This document shows, in pieces, positions 16,130 to 23,751 of a stretch of 50,310 nt of DNA. The translations under genes and the position numbers were made by a program. The stretch is from NCBI GenBank assembly GCA_030524665.1, contig JAUNGL010000007.1, positions 1 to 50,310 on the forward strand. Reading direction: 5' to 3'. Position 1 is the stretch's first letter, and every line of letters starts with the position of its first letter. The stretch comes from Lachnospiraceae bacterium (GTDB lineage Bacteria > Bacillota > Clostridia > Lachnospirales > Lachnospiraceae). Under the pieces are notes generated by a model. That model saw only the letters and a list, made by a program, of their open reading frames with translations, made no database searches and was not told the DNA's origin.

Positions 16130-17311
16130 TTATTTTTGCAATTTCTTGCGCTTTTCCAAAAAGTTGTTAATACGTGCCGTCGGATTCAGAAGATCACTGA
16201 TGGAGCCATCGTGGTTCAGTGTATCGATCACGAGCGCGATGTATTTACTCAGGTCACATCCTATATAATACGGTTTTTCCAGAAGCTCCGGTGACTGGTA
16301 AACGAGGTTTGTGGTAAGCAGGGAGTAGAAGAGTCCCTGTGTGTATGCTTTGTCAAATTTCTCCAGTCCATTCGTGAACAGACCAAAAGTGGAGCAGAGG
16401 AAGATACGGTCTGCGTTCCGCTTCTTCAGCTCGGCGGCTACCTCCAGCATGCTGTCTCCGGAGGAGATCATATCATCGAGAATAACCACATCCTTGCCGG
16501 CTACATCGGCACCGAGGAATTCATGGGCTACGATCGGATTCCGTCCGTTTACGATATGAGCGTAATCACGGCGCTTATAAAACATTCCCATATCTACACC
16601 GAGAATATTTGCCATGTAGATTGCACGTCCTGCCGCACCTTCATCCGGGCTGATGATCATCAACTTCTCCGGGCTGATCTCAAGGTCAGGAGCAGCGCGG
16701 AACAGACCCTTGATGAACTGATATACCGGCTGGATGGTTTCAAATCCATGCAGTGGGATTGCATTCTGTACCCGCGGATCGTGTGCGTCAAAAGTGATGA
16801 TGTTGTCTACTCCCATCTTGACAAGTTCCTGCAGGGCAAGGGCACAGTCGAGTGATTCACGTCCGGTACGTTTGTGCTGGCGGCTTTCATACAGGAACGG
16901 CATGATGACGTTGATACGCCGTGCCTTGCCTCCTACGGCTGCAATGATACGCTTCAGATCCTGAAAATGGTCATCCGGGGACATATGATTTACACAGCCA
17001 AAAATCGGATAGGTCAGGCTGTGGTTGCAGACATCGACCAGAATATAGAGGTCATCGCCGCGGACTGTGTCATTGATGATACCCTTTGCTTCGCCGGAAC
17101 CGAATCTCGGGACACTGGCATCAACCAGATAGGAATCCTTGGAATAATACTGTAACTGCGGGTTTCCTTTCTGCTCATGCTCACGTTCCTTACGCCATTC
17201 AACGATGTGCGCGTTGATTTTTTTGCCGAGTGTCTCGCAGCTCTCCAGAGCAATGATACCAAGCTCTCCAACAGGAATTGTTTCAAGATTTCTCTCAAAT
17301 GCAGATTGCAT
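16130..17311 (-). CDS. prs: ribose-phosphate pyrophosphokinase, long divergent form
   Basis: Makes PRPP from ribose-5-phosphate and ATP for nucleotide, His and Trp synthesis. The PRPP loop VVILDDMISSGDSM is clear near residues 275-288, and a diverged RQHKRTGRESLD occupies the place of the usual flexible catalytic loop. At 393 residues it is about 75 longer than the common 315-residue enzyme. The usual LTVDLHAGQIQGFF segment reads ITFDAHDPRVQNAIP here. A good ggagg precedes the ATG and a strong promoter lies at 17433-17460. This long form is familiar from Clostridia. I cannot tell whether the genome also has a standard prs. Confidence 0.85.
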   Translation of the reverse strand: MQSAFERNLETIPVGELGIIALESCETLGKKINAHIVEWRKEREHEQKGNPQLQYYSKDSYLVDASVPRFGSGEAKGIINDTVRGDDLYILVDVCNHSLTYPIFGCVNHMSPDDHFQDLKRIIAAVGGKARRINVIMPFLYESRQHKRTGRESLDCALALQELVKMGVDNIITFDAHDPRVQNAIPLHGFETIQPVYQFIKGLFRAAPDLEISPEKLMIISPDEGAAGRAIYMANILGVDMGMFYKRRDYAHIVNGRNPIVAHEFLGADVAGKDVVILDDMISSGDSMLEVAAELKKRNADRIFLCSTFGLFTNGLEKFDKAYTQGLFYSLLTTNLVYQSPELLEKPYYIGCDLSKYIALVIDTLNHDGSISDLLNPTARINNFLEKRKKLQK

Positions 17312-17614
17312 AAAGTAATCCTCCGTATGATGTGCATTGTTTTATGCGACATATTTCGTTAAAGTAAAATAATCAAATAGCAACTGCCCGGGAACGACAG
17401 CCACACAATACTGTAAATCGTAATCCGTGCTCATTCTATCACAAAAAACAGTTCCGTCAAGTATCAGATTCCATACAATCTCAGTATAACCAGTCCGGCC
17501 ATCCGTAAAAGGAAGGCAGACTGTGAAGATTGAATAGCAACTTAGTATTAGCTTATCACAAAGCCTGCGGCTTCGCAAGTTTATATTGAGATACAGATCG
17601 TTAAAAAGGGATGC
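17312..17614 (-). other. intergenic region between dnaC and prs
   Basis: About 300 bases containing the prs promoter, a second weaker TATACT-type box upstream of it, and the dnaC terminator at the far end. No gene is seen. Confidence 0.6.
17433..17460 (-). promoter_or_regulatory. predicted sigma-A promoter for prs
   Basis: On the minus strand TTGACG (17460-17455) and TAGAAT (17438-17433) are 16 bases apart. The transcript would have a leader of about 115 bases. Confidence 0.65.
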
Positions 17615-17622
17615 CTATCCCT
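17604..17622 (-). terminator. short terminator at the end of dnaC
   Basis: On the minus strand AGGGAT-AGGC-ATCCCT is followed by TTTTTAA. The stem begins within the last codons of dnaC. It is short, so confidence is moderate. Confidence 0.6.
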
Positions 17623-18634
17623 GCAGATGCTTCAGTTTTTTCTGGATACGGATATCATCACCAATTAGCTTCAGCATTGTGTAGGAGCTTGAAATTCGGG
17701 AAAATACACGCTCCGAGTAGGTGTCAGCGAAGGTACGCAGTGAAAGATTGGTGGAAATCAGTGTACTTTTGCGCCGCAGGATCCGTTCATTCAGAATCAG
17801 GAAAAGCTGCGAGGAGACGAAGGTATTCGTCATCTCTGTGCCGAGGTCATCGATGATCAGAAAGTCACAGTCGAAGATATACTGTTCCAGCTCGGACGGT
17901 CCATCTTCGCCTGTGCGTCCGAACGTAGCATCCGCGAACAGGTCAAAGAGACGGAAGGCTGAAAAATAAATGACGGAATGGGTGCTTTCGATCAGTTCTC
18001 GCGCAATGCAGTGCGAGAGAAAGGTTTTTCCAAGTCCCGTATCGCCATACAGGAACAGATTCTCGAAGGAAGTGTCAAAATTGCGCACAAAGCTGTGGCA
18101 TTCGTCCAATGCACGGCTGGCTGTCTGGAGAGCAGTCAGACCGGTGATCTTGTCTTTTTTCTGGTCAGAATAATAATCCAGAGAGAATTTTGAAAAATTC
18201 TCCGAATCCAGAAATTCCTTTAGATTGGACTGTGTATAGAGCAGATCAATAATAGCCTGACGGAAACAGTGGCACTTCTGCGTGCCAATATAGCCTGTGT
18301 CCTGACAGTCACGGCATCGGTAATGAAGTTCCAGATAATCCTTCGGATAGCCTGCCGCTGTCAGAAGCTGTTCCTTTTCAGATGAGAGTGTCTGGATATA
18401 TTTGCGAAGCTTCGAAACGGAGGTTCCGGCGGGGGCAGATGCTGTGTGATCGTCCTCCAGCAGTGCACGCGCACAGGCGGTGCTGGAGGAAGCAATTGCC
18501 GCATCGATTTCTGCAAATCGCGGAAAGCGTCCGTAGATTTCCTGCCGGCGGTTTGTGAGCTCCTGCTGGTTCTGAAGCTGCTGCCGTTCATAATCGCGCA
18601 TGATTGTGTTGTACTGCGAGTTGGTAATCCCCAT
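17615..18634 (-). CDS. dnaC: DnaC/DnaI-type helicase loader ATPase
   Basis: AAA+ ATPase of 339 residues that loads the replicative helicase onto DNA. The N-terminal third carries a zinc-binding set CRDCQDTGYIGTQKCHC (Cys107, 110, 121, 123), as in DnaI. The AAA+ core has Walker A GDTGLGKT (197-204), Walker B FLIIDDLGTE and the sensor LISTNLS. It follows the DnaD-domain gene by only 12 bases in the same direction, the standard partnership for primosome loading in Firmicutes. Loaders of this kind act with DnaD/DnaB-like proteins at oriC and at restart sites. Confidence 0.93.
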   Translation of the reverse strand: MGITNSQYNTIMRDYERQQLQNQQELTNRRQEIYGRFPRFAEIDAAIASSSTACARALLEDDHTASAPAGTSVSKLRKYIQTLSSEKEQLLTAAGYPKDYLELHYRCRDCQDTGYIGTQKCHCFRQAIIDLLYTQSNLKEFLDSENFSKFSLDYYSDQKKDKITGLTALQTASRALDECHSFVRNFDTSFENLFLYGDTGLGKTFLSHCIARELIESTHSVIYFSAFRLFDLFADATFGRTGEDGPSELEQYIFDCDFLIIDDLGTEMTNTFVSSQLFLILNERILRRKSTLISTNLSLRTFADTYSERVFSRISSSYTMLKLIGDDIRIQKKLKHLQG

Positions 18635-18646
18635 AGTATTCTCCTG

Positions 18647-19750
18647 TTATGAATTTAATAATTGCTTTTCCAGCTGTCCATAGTCGTATTCCCGCTGGTT
18701 AAAGTTGTTAAAGCGGTTGCTGGCAGAAGCTTTCTGGGAGGCCTGCTGTTTTTTGGCATTCTGCTCCGCCTGACGTTTTTTGTCGAGAGCGACAATATCG
18801 GCAGTTTCCCTTACGCCTTGTTTTTTCCATTGCTCAAGAATCCTGTTTGCATATTGGAATGAAGGTTCGTGGGCCTGCATGATGGTGCGGCGGCAGGCTT
18901 CCAGAATGATATCGAGTGTAAAACCAAGCTCATTCAGCCAGTGAGACATCAGTTCCAGCTCAGGTGGAGTCGGATTCCTGCGTTTGATTCCGAAAGCATT
19001 CATGATAGCGAAATAGTTCTTATTGTACAGGTTGGTCTCCTGACGTGCCTGCGTCACCGTCGTGATTCCGGCCTCAGCCCATGCGAGTGCTACTTTGCGC
19101 ATATAATGCCGGCTGGCAGAACCTTTGGATATACAGTATTCCAGCAGGTATTCGATCAGATCCACCGAAAATTTCAATGAATCATAATAATATAGAAGAT
19201 CTTCCTGTTCCGAGGAAGAGAGAGGACGCTGAAGATACTGCTCTGCAACGAAGAAAAGCTGGCGGATTTCACCTTGCTCACGGAGTGAAGCTATGCGTGA
19301 ACGGTTCGGGGCGGCAGGCGCAGCTACAGCGGATGCCGCAGAGCTTTTCCGCGCAGAATTGGATCCCTGTGCGGAGTAGGCGGCAGATGCCGGGCTTTTG
19401 GAACTGCCGGAACCTGGTTTGGAGCCGGCGGATGTATGAGATTGCCCGGAATCCGGTACAGAAACGGTTGAATCCATAAATGTAATATCCAGAAGAGTTC
19501 CGTTCCTGTCATAATTCAGGCGAATCAGATTCAATTTTTCCCAGTAGGCGAGTGCTCTCTGCAAATCTTTTTCCGTATATTCCAGAACATCTGCTACTGC
19601 AGAGAGCGATAACTCCGTATGTGAATCGGCACAGCGGAGCAGATAGAGATAGACTTTGACGAATTCACCGTTCGCATGCACCATGTAACGGTCGATAAAA
19701 GCATTCTGTACCAGAGTCACTCCGGACGGAGCGGTTGTATATAATTTCAT
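18647..19750 (-). CDS. dnaD: DnaD-domain primosome protein
   Basis: 367-residue replication initiation/restart protein. An N-terminal winged helix (about 1-110) is followed by a Ser/Ala/Pro-rich linker (about 115-155) and tandem DnaD/DnaB_2 helical domains. The second domain ends in the family YANRILEQWKKQGV motif (YxxxIxxxW). The C-terminus is polar with Gln/Lys runs. It is the promoter-proximal gene of a dnaD-dnaC operon. Upstream lie a promoter at 19881-19909, a perfect hairpin in the leader and a cluster of DnaA boxes, suggesting control by the initiator DnaA itself. Confidence 0.9.
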   Translation of the reverse strand: MKLYTTAPSGVTLVQNAFIDRYMVHANGEFVKVYLYLLRCADSHTELSLSAVADVLEYTEKDLQRALAYWEKLNLIRLNYDRNGTLLDITFMDSTVSVPDSGQSHTSAGSKPGSGSSKSPASAAYSAQGSNSARKSSAASAVAAPAAPNRSRIASLREQGEIRQLFFVAEQYLQRPLSSSEQEDLLYYYDSLKFSVDLIEYLLEYCISKGSASRHYMRKVALAWAEAGITTVTQARQETNLYNKNYFAIMNAFGIKRRNPTPPELELMSHWLNELGFTLDIILEACRRTIMQAHEPSFQYANRILEQWKKQGVRETADIVALDKKRQAEQNAKKQQASQKASASNRFNNFNQREYDYGQLEKQLLNS

Positions 19751-19835
19751 GAATCCATTCCCCTTTTTGGTTACGCTTCAGCTATCAAAAACGATGGACT
19801 TGTGTCCCGCGTATGGCTGAGTAGTTACCTTTTGA

Positions 19836-19858
19836 GGGGAAATGCGGAGCATTTCCCC
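19836..19858 (-). other. hairpin in the dnaD leader
   Basis: GGGGAAATGC pairs perfectly with GCATTTCCCC around a 3-base loop, 15-40 bases downstream of the predicted start site. No T-run follows in the direction of dnaD. It may stabilise the mRNA or act as a regulatory fold. Confidence 0.6.
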
Positions 19859-19880
19859 GGATTTGAGTAGTGACTGATAT

Positions 19881-19909
19881 AGTATATCATATCCGAAGAA
19901 AAATGAGAA
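19881..19909 (-). promoter_or_regulatory. predicted promoter for dnaD-dnaC
   Basis: On the minus strand TTCTCA (19909-19904) and TATACT (19886-19881) are 17 bases apart. It lies about 95 bases or more from the nearest DnaA box. Confidence 0.5.
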
Positions 19910-20003
19910 TATCGAGTTTCAGGATATCGGGATACAGAGATTATTTGGTGTTACTGTTTGCGGACCGCAGGGCCGTGAATAGTAATATTATTTGTGACCG
20001 GAA

Positions 20004-20222
20004 TGTGAATAAACTTGTGAAGACGGGGGACGCAGGTGGAATATAGCACAGGTGTTTATGTGGATAATGTGGATAAAAAGTTGACAATAATTATTTGGAA
20101 CTGCGTATTTTGGCGGAAAGTAGGGAATTGTGTCGAGATGTTATGTGAACCACTTTTTCCACAAAAAAAACCACATGGATTGTGCGGAAAATTGTGAATA
20201 AACATGTGGATAATGTGGATAA
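20004..20222. promoter_or_regulatory. DnaA-box cluster
   Basis: Four perfect DnaA boxes (TTATCCACA, here read as TGTGGATAA) occur as two directly abutting pairs: 20059-20067 with 20068-20076, and 20205-20213 with 20214-20222. One-mismatch boxes lie at 20004-20012, 20193-20201 (TGTGAATAA) and, opposite strand, 20155-20163 (TTTTCCACA). So many consensus sites within 220 bases is far above chance. It lies upstream of dnaD-dnaC, not beside dnaA-dnaN, so it is more likely a DnaA-regulated promoter or titration site than oriC. Confidence 0.85.
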
Positions 20223-20246
20223 CTTTGGGGAAAGTCTGTTCCGGAT

Positions 20247-20280
20247 ACAAAAAAGGACTGCATGTCAGAATGCAGTCCTT
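20247..20280 (-). terminator. terminator of murC
   Basis: On the minus strand AAGGACTGCAT (20280-20270) pairs perfectly with ATGCAGTCCTT (20263-20253), followed by TTTTTTG. Confidence 0.88.
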
Positions 20281-20284
20281 AAAT

Positions 20285-21664
20285 TTACCGGATACCCAGC
20301 AGATTTTCTCCGATTTTTACCACATCACCGGCCCCCATAGTAATCAGCAGGTCTCCCGGTGCGCAATTTTCAAGAAGGAAGGTTTCAATCTCATCAAAGG
20401 TTGGGAAGTACCATGCTTCTGTACCGAGCGCGGCAATTTTCCCGCGGAGGTCGTCGGAGCTGATGCCCAGATTATCCGTCTCGCGGGCAGCATAAATATC
20501 TGCAAGTACGACTTTGTCCGCAAGAGAAAGAGCTTCGGCAAATTCATCCATCAGTGCTCTGGTACGGGTGTAGGTATGCGGCTGGAAAACACACCAGACT
20601 GTTTTGCACGGGTATTTGGCTGCTGCATGGAGTGTGGCTTTGATTTCCGTCGGATGGTGTGCATAATCGTCAATGATCGTGACGCCTCCGATCTCTCCCT
20701 TCTTCTGGAAGCGACGGTCCGTACCGGAGAAGGAAGACAGGCCGTGTGCCATCTGTTCATAGGAGACCTGCAGCAGGTCACCGGCAGCCAATGCGGCCAG
20801 TGCATTGGAAACATTATGCTCGCCGGGAACTGAGAGTGTGTACTGCCCGGCAGGGATTCCGTCATGGATCAGCTCGAAGGAAGCGAAACCATGGTCATCG
20901 TAACGGATCCCGGATGCTGTGTAATTCCCGTTCTTCGTGCCGAATGTGATAATGCGGCAGGAGAGTCCCTCAGTAAGTTCAGAGAGGTTCGGAATATCGG
21001 CGTTAATAATCAGTGCACCGTCTTTCGAAATCTGTTTCGCAAACAGGTGGAAGGAATGGCGGATATCATCAAGGTCTTTGAAAAAATCCAGATGATCCGC
21101 ATCGATATTCAGGATAATCCCGATCCTGGGGTAAAACTCCAGAAAGCTGTTGGTATACTCACATGCTTCTGTCAGGAAGGTATCGGAAGAACCGATACGG
21201 ACATTGCCGCCGATTGTCTGCAGGATACCACCGACGGAAATCGTCGGGTCAAGTGTTCCTTCCAGCAGGATGTGGGTCAGCATTGAAGTCGTCGTAGTCT
21301 TCCCGTGTGTACCTGCGACGGCAATGGATGTCTTATAATTGCGCATAAGCTGTCCGAGAAGCTGCGCACGGGAAAGCATCGGAAGCTTTCTGCGGACGGC
21401 TTCCGCAAATTCCGGATTGTCAGGATGGATTGCGGCGGTGTAAACAACGACGTTAATTCCGTCGCAGATATTGGAAGCACACTGTCCATACTGAATCGAA
21501 GCACCGAGTCCGGTCAGCCAGTCCGTCAGTGGTGATTCCTTTGCATCGGAACCGCTGACGGTAAAACCTTCCTTGAGGAGAATAGCAGCGAGGCCGCTCA
21601 TGCTGATCCCTCCGATACCGATAAAGTGGACATGTACAGGCTGGTCATAATTTATCTGATACAT
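20285..21664 (-). CDS. murC: UDP-N-acetylmuramate--L-alanine ligase
   Basis: Cytoplasmic peptidoglycan enzyme that adds the first amino acid (L-Ala) to UDP-MurNAc with ATP. 459 residues. The N-terminal Rossmann-like UDP-binding motif FIGIGGISMSGLA is at residues 14-26, the ATP loop GTHGKTTTTSM at 118-128, and DDYAHHPTEI in the central domain. The start is set at 21664 because aaggagat lies 7 bases upstream; an in-frame ATG 18 bases further upstream would include that site. A consensus promoter at 21701-21729 and the terminator downstream make it a single-gene unit. Confidence 0.95.
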   Translation of the reverse strand: MYQINYDQPVHVHFIGIGGISMSGLAAILLKEGFTVSGSDAKESPLTDWLTGLGASIQYGQCASNICDGINVVVYTAAIHPDNPEFAEAVRRKLPMLSRAQLLGQLMRNYKTSIAVAGTHGKTTTTSMLTHILLEGTLDPTISVGGILQTIGGNVRIGSSDTFLTEACEYTNSFLEFYPRIGIILNIDADHLDFFKDLDDIRHSFHLFAKQISKDGALIINADIPNLSELTEGLSCRIITFGTKNGNYTASGIRYDDHGFASFELIHDGIPAGQYTLSVPGEHNVSNALAALAAGDLLQVSYEQMAHGLSSFSGTDRRFQKKGEIGGVTIIDDYAHHPTEIKATLHAAAKYPCKTVWCVFQPHTYTRTRALMDEFAEALSLADKVVLADIYAARETDNLGISSDDLRGKIAALGTEAWYFPTFDEIETFLLENCAPGDLLITMGAGDVVKIGENLLGIR

Positions 21665-21700
21665 CTGTGAAATCTCCTTCATCTTATTGTGTTCTTTTTT

Positions 21701-21729
21701 ATTATACGCCCTTACCGGAAAAATTCCAA
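21701..21729 (-). promoter_or_regulatory. predicted sigma-A promoter for murC
   Basis: On the minus strand TTGGAA (21729-21724) and a perfect TATAAT (21706-21701) are 17 bases apart, placing the start about 30 bases before the murC ATG. Confidence 0.7.
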
Positions 21730-21736
21730 GGATTTC

Positions 21737-21765
21737 TTGCCCTATTTCGGGACTTATGCTATATT
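21737..21765 (+). promoter_or_regulatory. predicted promoter for the hydrolase/ATP-grasp operon
   Basis: TTGCCC (21737-21742), a 17-base spacer ending in the extended-10 TGC, and TATATT (21760-21765). It is back to back with the murC promoter; the two -35 boxes are only 7 bases apart. Confidence 0.6.
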
Positions 21766-21929
21766 AGGCAAATGGGCGGTCTGCCGGACCGACCCACAAA
21801 GAGAAGTATATCTGGAGAAATGCGCAGTGCAAAGCAGCGCAGCTGATGTGCATTCAGAAGAAGCCGACCTTTGTATTGTGATGTGATGGCCGGTCTGTCA
21901 TGTGAAATATGCACAGAATGGAGGAATTT

Positions 21930-22694
21930 ATGGTAAATAAGTGGGAGATTACTATTCCGGAGCTGACGGGAGACGTGAAGAGGCGCGCCTACGTTTATTT
22001 GCCGGAATCTTATCATTATGATCATGAGAAGCGGTATCCGGTGCTGTATATGTTTGATGGGCACAATGTGTTTTTTGATTCGGATGCGACTTACGGTAAG
22101 TGTTGGGGTCTGAAGGAATATATGGATTATACGAATACACAGATGATCATCGCTGCTGTGGAATGCAATCACAGCCCGGACAATGGACGGCTGTCAGAGT
22201 ATTCTCCGTTTTCATTTACAGACCCGAAGACAGGGAAGGTCGTTGGGCGCGGCCAGGTGACGATGGATTGGATGGTAAATACTTTCAAAGCGGAAATCGA
22301 CCGTACGTACCGTACACTGCCGGATCGTGAGAATACGTATATTGCGGGAAGCTCCATGGGAGGATTGATGAGCCTGTATGCAGTGATGGAATATAATCAG
22401 TACTTCTCCAGAGCGGCAGCATTGTCACCGTCCGTATGGCTGGCAGTGGGTAAGATTGAGAAGATGATAAAAGAGGCAAAGATTGAGCCAGATACAGTAG
22501 TATACATGGACTACGGTTCAAGGGAGATACGCCACCACGCGAATATGGAGAAGCAGTTCCGTAAAGTGACCTCTCTGCTTCTGGAGAAGAGGGTCATGCT
22601 GGATTCCAGAATCGTGCCCGGCGGAGATCATTGTGAAGCGAGCTGGGAGCGCCAGATTCCGTTCTTTATGCGTACATTGGAGTATCAGTGGTAA
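21930..22694 (+). CDS. alpha/beta-hydrolase, esterase D-like
   Basis: 254-residue cytoplasmic hydrolase of the putative-esterase family (esterase D / Fes-like). The N-terminal RRAYVYLPESY and PVLYMFDGHNVFFD are typical of the fold; the nucleophile elbow is GSSMGG, and the catalytic His is likely the one in GGDHCEASWE. There is no signal peptide. The start at 21930 follows ggagga closely; an ATG 21 bases upstream is less likely. It begins a same-strand run with a second hydrolase and an ATP-grasp ligase. Such esterases cut acyl esters or cyclic peptide esters, but the substrate is unknown. Confidence 0.82.
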   Translation: MVNKWEITIPELTGDVKRRAYVYLPESYHYDHEKRYPVLYMFDGHNVFFDSDATYGKCWGLKEYMDYTNTQMIIAAVECNHSPDNGRLSEYSPFSFTDPKTGKVVGRGQVTMDWMVNTFKAEIDRTYRTLPDRENTYIAGSSMGGLMSLYAVMEYNQYFSRAAALSPSVWLAVGKIEKMIKEAKIEPDTVVYMDYGSREIRHHANMEKQFRKVTSLLLEKRVMLDSRIVPGGDHCEASWERQIPFFMRTLEYQW

Positions 22695-22700
22695 CAGAGA

Positions 22701-22729
22701 GTTACTGTTCACGGATCACAGAGCTGTGG
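22701..22729 (+). repeat. dispersed repeat copy B (partial)
   Basis: GTTACTGTTCACGG (22701-22714) is identical to the start of the copy at 12275, and GAGCTGT follows at 22721. A GTAAC/GTTAC mini-hairpin overlaps its left end (22691-22705). It lies between the two hydrolase genes. Confidence 0.55.
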
Positions 22730-22852
22730 ATAGCAATCATAGAGGCAATTTTACACTTGATTACTTTAATGCTTTGCAGTATTATAGAGAATGGCAGATA
22801 AATTGCCGAATGATTGAATCGCCGTTTTCAGCGGCAGAATGGAGTCTTTTGG

Positions 22853-23611
22853 ATGGAAGTACAATATTTTAAGCAGTACAGCCCGGTGCTGAACCGGGAT
22901 ATGGAGTGCAAGGTCTATGGACACGCCGGGCGTCCGGTTCTTTTTATCCCGTGTCAGGATGGTCGCTTTTTTGATTTTGAAAATTTCCATATGGCGGATA
23001 CGTGGGCACCCTGGATTGATGCCGGGCAGGTCATGGTATTCTCGATCGATACGATGGATGAGGAGACATGGTCGAATAAATACGGAGATCCAAGATGGAG
23101 GATTGAGCGGTATGAGCAGTGGATCCGCTATATTACGGATGAGATGGTACCGTTTATGCGCTGGATGGTAAATGAGCGTAACGGCTGGACGGGGTATCCG
23201 GGGATCACGGTATTTGGCTGCAGTCTCGGGGCTACGCATGCAGCGAATCTGTATTTCCGCAGGCCGGATCTGTTCGACGGATTACTGGCCCTGAGCGGTA
23301 TTTACACGGCGGAGTATGGCTTTGATTCCTATATGGATGATCTTGTATATCAGAATTCGCCGGTGCATTACCTCGCGAATATGCCGGAGGATCATCCGTA
23401 CATTTCACTGTATAATCAGAAAAAGGCGATTATCTGTGTCGGACAGGGCCCCTGGGAAATTCCGGACAGTACGAGGCAGCTTCATTCTATTCTGATGGAT
23501 AAGGGAATCTCGGCCTGGGTGGATTACTGGGGCTATGATTGCTCCCATGACTGGGAATGGTGGTATCGGCAGGTGGCTTACTTTGTGCCGCATCTGTTTG
23601 AGTTGTCCTGA
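22853..23611 (+). CDS. second alpha/beta-hydrolase, esterase-like
   Basis: 252-residue hydrolase, distinct in sequence from its neighbour. The nucleophile elbow is FGCSLGATHA and a late YDCSHDWEWW supplies the probable catalytic His. It is rich in Trp and Tyr and has no signal peptide. The start at 22853 has only a weak site about 10 bases upstream, and an upstream in-frame ATG at 22814 cannot be excluded. About 160 bases with a repeat copy separate it from the first hydrolase, and about 140 bases from the ATP-grasp gene. Function unknown; the pairing of two different hydrolases with a ligase suggests one pathway. Confidence 0.78.
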   Translation: MEVQYFKQYSPVLNRDMECKVYGHAGRPVLFIPCQDGRFFDFENFHMADTWAPWIDAGQVMVFSIDTMDEETWSNKYGDPRWRIERYEQWIRYITDEMVPFMRWMVNERNGWTGYPGITVFGCSLGATHAANLYFRRPDLFDGLLALSGIYTAEYGFDSYMDDLVYQNSPVHYLANMPEDHPYISLYNQKKAIICVGQGPWEIPDSTRQLHSILMDKGISAWVDYWGYDCSHDWEWWYRQVAYFVPHLFELS

Positions 23612-23751
23612 TGGCAGACATGGTATACACATCGAAGACGGTACATTGAAGTGCATCTGGAATGAGGTAACGGCAATCCCACCAGAGTTAGATAATGGGT
23701 AATTCACAGATATGAAATCAGATACAAGAGAAGAGAAAGGATATAGAAAAC

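Larger units (their letters stand above)
19751..20246. other. regulatory region upstream of dnaD
   Basis: About 500 bases without a protein gene. From the dnaD side: a leader with a perfect 10-bp hairpin GGGGAAATGC/GCATTTCCCC (19836-19858), a promoter (19881-19909), then two DnaA-box pairs and single variant boxes over 20004-20222, with the murC terminator at the far edge. The region is AT-rich in its distal part. Confidence 0.75.

Noticed and set aside
20004..20222. Chromosomal origin oriC
   Set aside because: No dnaA, dnaN, rpmH or gyr genes are adjacent; a DnaA-regulated promoter or titration site fits the dnaD-dnaC context better.
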